Source: Siphlonurus alternatus (lineage: Eukaryota; Arthropoda; Insecta; Ephemeroptera; Siphlonuridae). Taken from it: a stretch of 64,000 bases of DNA. This document shows positions 59,701 through 64,000 of the stretch, one piece after another (the stretch's first letter is position 1; each line of letters opens with the position of its first letter). Below the pieces are notes generated by a model. It saw only the letters and a program-made list of their open reading frames with translations. It did not search any database and had not been told where the DNA came from. The stretch spans positions 15,543,283 to 15,607,282 of the forward strand of contig OX463784.1 in NCBI GenBank assembly GCA_949825025.1. Direction: 5' to 3'. A program made the translations under genes and the position numbers.

Positions 59701-62700
59701 TTTGGTTTTGTTAAGTTTTGCCGTTTTCACTGTTTTGAAGTTTAAGGCCTCAAAATCAGGCTTTTTTGTTTGTTATTGAATCTTCAAAATTCCTTCATAT
59801 TCGTACTCCTAGGGTCCAATTACATGACGTCAGGTGTTTTCAGCATGATCGAGCTAAAATAAGAAGTTTTCGTTTTGTCAAGTTTTGCCGATTTCACTGA
59901 TTTGAAGTTTAAGGCCTCAAAATCCTGCTTTTTTGTTTTTTATTGAATCTTCAAAATTTCTTCATATTAAAACTCCTAGGGTCCAATTACATGACGTCAG
60001 GTGTTTTCAGCATGATCGAGCTAAAATTTGAAGTTTTGGTTTTGTTAAGTTTTGCCGTTTTCACTGTTTTGAAGTTTAAGGCCTCAAAATCAGGCTTTTT
60101 TGTTTGTTATTGAATCTTCAAAATTCCTTCATATTCGTACTCCTAGGGTCCAATTACATGACGTCAGGTGTTTTCAGCATGATCGAGCTAAAATTTGAAG
60201 TTTTGGTTTTGTCATGTTTTGCCGTTTTCACTGTTTTGAAGTTTAAGGCCTCAAAATCCGGCTGTTTTGTTTGTTATTGAATCTTCAAAATTCTTTCATA
60301 TTTGAACTCCTAGGTTCCAATTACATGACGTCAGGTGTTTTCAGCATGATCGAGCTAAAATTAGAAGTTTTGGTTTTGTCAAGTTTTGCCGTTTTCACTG
60401 TTTTGAAGTTTAAGGCCTCAAAATCCGGCTTTTTGTTTGTTATTTAATCTTCAAAATTCCTTCATATTTAAACTCCTAGGGTCCAATTACATGACGTCAG
60501 GTGTTTTCAGCATGATCGAGCTAAAATTTGAAGTTTTGGTTTTGTTAGGTTGTGCCTTTTTCTTTTTTTGAGGTTTAAGGCCTCAAAATCCGGCTTTTTT
60601 GTTTGTGATTGAATCTTCAAAATTCCTTCATATTTGAACTCCTAGGGTCCAATTATTTGACGTCAGGTGTTTTCAGCTTGATCGAGCTAAAATAAGAAGT
60701 TTTGGTTTTGTCAAGTTTTGCCGATTTCACTGATTTGAAGTTTAAGGCCTCAAAATCCTGCTTTTTTGTTTTTTATTGAATCTTCAAAATTTCTTCATAT
60801 TAAAACTCATAGGGTCCAATTACATGACGTCAGGTGTTTTCAGCATGATCGAGCTAAAATTAGTAGTTTTGGTTTTGTCAAGTTTTGCCGTTTTCACTGT
60901 TTTGAAGTTTAAGGCCTCAAAATCCGGCTTTTTGTTTGTTATTTAATCTTCAAAATTCCTTCATATTTAAACTCCTAGGGTCCAATTACATGACGTCAGG
61001 TGTTTTCAGCATGATCGAGCTAAAATTTGAAGTTTTGGTTTTGTTAGGTTGTGCCTTTTTCTTTTTTTGAGGTTTAAGGCCTCAAAATCCGGCTTTTTTG
61101 TTTGTGATTGAATCTTCAAAATTCCTTCATATTTGAACTCCTAGGGTCCAATTATTTGACGTCAGGTGTTTTCAGCATGATCGAGCTAAAATTTGAAGTT
61201 TTGGTTTTGTTAAGTTTTGCCGTTTTCACTGTTTTGAAGTTTAAGGCCTCAAAATCCGGCTTTTTTGTTTGTTATTAAATCTTCTAAATTCCTTCATATT
61301 CGTACTCCTAGGGTCCAATTACATGACGTCAGGTGTTTTCAGCATGATCGAGCTAAAATTTGAAGTTTTGGTTTTGTTAAGTTTTGCCGTTTTCACTGTT
61401 TTGAAGTTTAAGGCCTCAAAATCAGGCTTTTTTGTTTGTTATTGAATCTTCAAAATTCCTTCATATTCGTACTCCTAGGGTCCAATTACATGACGTCAGG
61501 TGTTTTCAGCATGATCGAGCTAAAATAAGAAGTTTTCGTTTTGTCAAGTTTTGCCGATTTCACTGATTTGAAGTTTAAGGCCTCAAAATCCTGCTTTTTT
61601 GTTTTTTATTGAATCTTCAAAATTTCTTCATATTAAAACTCCTAGGGTCCAATTACATGACGTCAGGTGTTTTCAGCATGATCGAGCTAAAATTTGAAGT
61701 TTTGGTTTTGTTAAGTTTTGCCGTTTTCACTGTTTTGAAGTTTAAGGCCTCAAAATCAGGCTTTTTTGTTTGTTATTGAATCTTCAAAATTCCTTCATAT
61801 TCGTACTCCTAGGGTCCAATTACATGACGTCAGGTGTTTTCAGCATGATCGAGCTAAAATTTGAAGTTTTGGTTTTGTCATGTTTTGCCGTTTTCACTGT
61901 TTTGAAGTTTAAGGCCTCAAAATCCGGCTGTTTTGTTTGTTATTGAATCTTCAAAATTCTTTCATATTTGAACTCCTAGGTTCCAATTACATGACGTCAG
62001 GTGTTTTCAGCATGATCGAGCTAAAATTAGAAGTTTTGGTTTTGTCAAGTTTTGCCGTTTTCACTGTTTTGAAGTTTAAGGCCTCAAAATCTGGCTTTTT
62101 GTTTGTGATTGAATCTTCAAAATTCCTTCATATTTGAACTCCTAGGGTCCAATTATATGACGTCAGGTGTTTTCAGCTTGATCGAGCTAAAATTAGAAGT
62201 TTTGGTTTTGTCAAGTTTTCCGTTTTCACTGTTTTGAAGTTGAAGGCCTCAAAATCTGGCTTTTTGTTTGTTATTTAATCTTCAAAATTCCTTCATATTC
62301 GTACTCCTAGGGTCTAATTACATGACGTCAGGTGTTTTCAGCATGATCGAGCTAAAATTTGAAGTTTTGGTTTTGTTAGGTTGTGCCTTTTTCTTTTTTT
62401 GAGGTTTAAAGCCTCAAAATCCGGCTTTTTTGTTTGTGAATGAATCTTCAAAATTCCTTCACATTTGAACTCCTAGGGTCCAATTATTTGACGTCAGGTG
62501 TTTTCAGCTTGATCGAGCTAAAATAAGAAGTTTTGGTTTTGTCAAGTTTTGCCGATTTCACTGATTTGAAGTTTAAGGCCTCAAAATCCTGCTTTTTTGT
62601 TTTTTATTGAATCTTCAAAATTTCTTCATATTAAAACTCCTAGGGTCCAATTACATGACGTCAGGTGTTTTCAGCATGATCGAGCTAACATTTGAAGTTT

Positions 62701-64000
62701 TGGTTTTGTCAAGTTTTGCCGATTTCACTGATTTGAAGTTTAAGGCCTCAAAATCCTGCTTTTTTGTTTTTTATTGAATCTTCAAAATTTCTTCATTTTA
62801 AAACTCCTAGGGTCCAATTACATGACGTCAGGTGTTTTCAGCATGATCGAGCTAAAATTTGAAGTTTTGGTTTTGTTCAGTTTTGCCGTTTTCACTGTTT
62901 TGAAGTTTAAGGCCTCAAAATCCGGCTGTTTTGTTTGTTATTGAATCTTCAAAATTCTTTCATATTTGAACTCCTAGGTTCCAATTACATGACGTCAGGT
63001 GTTTTCAGCATGATCGAGCTAAAATTAGAAGTTTTGGTTTTGTCAAGTTTTGCCGTTTTCACTGTTTTGAAGTTTAAGGCCTTAAAATCCGCCTTTTTTG
63101 TTTGTGATTGAATCTTCAAGATTCCTTCATATTTGAACTCTTACGTTAGGGTCCAATTACATGGTTTCAGGTGATTTCAGCATGATCGAGCTAAAATTAG
63201 AAATTTTGGTGTTGTCAAGTTTTGCCGATTTCTCTGTTTTGAAGTTTAAGGCCTCAAAATCCGGCTTTTTTGTTTGTGATCGAATCTTCAAAATTCCTTC
63301 ATATTTGAACTCCTAGGGTCTAATTATTTGACGTCAGGTGTTTTCAGCATGATCGAGAGAAAATTAAATGTTTTGGTTTTGTCAAGTTTTGCCGTTTTCA
63401 CTGTTTTGAAGTTTAAGGCCTCAAAATCCGGCTTTTTTGTTTGTTATTAAATCTTCTAAATTCCTTCATATTCGTACTCCTAGGGTCCAATTACATGACG
63501 TCAGGTGTTTTCAGCATGATCGAGCTAAAATTTGAAGTTTTGGTTTTGTTAAGTTTTGCCGTTTTCACTGTTTTGAAGTTTAAGGCCTCAAAATCAGGCT
63601 TTTTTGTTTGTTATTGAATCTTCAAAATTCCTTCATATTCGTACTCCTAGGGTCCAATTACATGACGTCAGGTGTTTTCAGCATGATCGAGCTAAAATAA
63701 GAAGTTTTCGTTTTGTCAAGTTTTGCCGATTTCACTGATTTGAAGTTTAAGGCCTCAAAATCCTGCTTTTTTGTTTTTTATTGAATCTTCAAAATTTCTT
63801 CATATTAAAACTCCTAGGGTCCAATTACATGACGTCAGGTGTTTTCAGCATGATCGAGCTAAAATTTGAAGTTTTGGTTTTGTTAAGTTTTGCCGTTTTC
63901 ACTGTTTTGAAGTTTAAGGCCTCAAAATCAGGCTTTTTTGTTTGTTATTGAATCTTCAAAATTCCTTCATATTCGTACTCCTAGGGTCCAATTACATGAC
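53732..64000 (+). repeat. Second copy of the 36.6-49.2 kb segment, truncated by window end
   Basis: This copy carries the same succession of variant monomers as 36560-49158. That includes the 168-bp monomer (53822), GACGGC (54157), AATGACTCTTC (55273), GATGGAGC (about 56175), CAGTC (about 57914) and the CGTTA insertions at 59303 and 63141. It lacks the 2,496-bp tandem duplication and retains one monomer (about 57540-57705) missing from the other copy. No non-satellite sequence is seen. Confidence 0.88.

Larger units (their letters stand above)
1..64000 (+). repeat. Satellite DNA array, ~167-bp monomer, ~383 copies
   Basis: The same unit recurs without interruption from the first to the last base. 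Starts of the GACGTC landmark were read at 282, 449, 616, 783, 950, 1116, 1282 and 1449, giving spacings of 166-167 bp. From 116 to 63998 the mean spacing is about 166.8 bp, or about 383 units. All copies read in the same direction; I found no inverted copy, no foreign insertion and no unique flank. Length and composition fit a centromeric or other heterochromatic satellite of a eukaryote. That role is inferred from family behaviour; the sequence itself shows only the tandem array. Any stretch not singled out in other entries holds ordinary monomers of this family. Confidence 0.98.

Noticed and set aside
3901..62137. Twenty-one plus-strand open frames of 66-112 codons with repeated peptide text (for example MTSGVFSMIELNFEV)
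   Set aside because: All are translations of the satellite unit. They begin at arbitrary ATG or TTG triplets and end when the 166-167-bp unit shifts frame. They recur at the duplication offsets and have no ribosome-site, promoter or family match that I recognise.
1..64000. CRISPR array
   Set aside because: Repeats are directly adjacent and about 167 bp long with no unique spacers, no leader and no cas genes.
1..64000. Transposon, LTR or retroelement insertion
   Set aside because: No interruption of the monomer series, no terminal repeats, no target-site duplication and no protein domain was seen on either strand.
1..64000. CENP-B box
   Set aside because: I looked for the TTCG...A..CGGG pattern. 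TTCG occurs in some units (TTTTTCGTTTG), but the required CGGG is not at the right distance.
1..64000. Telomere repeats, rRNA or tRNA genes within the array
   Set aside because: No run of TTAGGG/TTTAGGG-type repeats is present. Isolated TTAGGG words come from the CTCTTAGGGTCC variant. No rRNA or tRNA landmarks were recognised.

Overview
The whole 64-kb window is one uninterrupted satellite DNA array. It consists of about 383 head-to-tail copies of an AT-rich monomer of about 167 bp, all in the same orientation, and both ends lie inside the array. I see no protein-coding gene, RNA gene, transposon, CRISPR array or unique sequence. A gene-free tandem array of this size points to a eukaryotic chromosome. 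A monomer close to nucleosome/chromatosome length is typical of centromeric or subtelomeric satellites, especially in plants, but nothing here fixes the species or the chromosomal position.

Monomer: a consensus written by eye (167 bp, phased to start at GACGTC) has about 35% GC and strong strand asymmetry (about 68 T to 40 A on the plus strand). Its fixed landmarks are the palindrome TGACGTCA running into CAGGTG, then GATCGAGCT, a GTTTTG-rich core, AGGCCT, a variable CCGGC site, and CCTAGG. Length variants of 165-168 bp come mainly from T-run differences. A rarer form is longer because of a 5-bp insertion.

Layout: I see no single fixed higher-order repeat. The array is a mosaic of nested segmental duplications whose sizes are whole numbers of monomers. 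From left to right: (1) 0-14.4 kb is built from blocks shared at offsets of 2,334, 2,673, 8,011 and 10,684 bp. (2) 14.4-17.1 kb repeats 3.9-6.1 kb. (3) 16.4-19.7 kb is a 1,666-bp (10-monomer) tandem pair. (4) 17.3-34.0 kb is an 8,337-bp (50-monomer) tandem pair that is nearly identical. (5) 32.2-35.8 kb is a roughly 2.0-kb (12-monomer) pair. (6) 36.6-49.2 kb is repeated at 53.7-64.0 kb and runs off the window. Only the first copy carries an internal 2,496-bp (15-monomer) tandem duplication (37.5-42.5 kb). (7) 49.9-53.7 kb is a mosaic whose pieces match 38-40 kb, 48.3 kb and 21-22.5 kb.

This is the pattern expected from repeated unequal exchange or replication slippage in register with the monomer. 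Because there are no genes, there is no gene cooperation to describe. Any function would be structural (chromatin, possibly centromere) or transcriptional. All coordinates of duplication edges are by-eye estimates; identities were compared by reading lines side by side, not computed.
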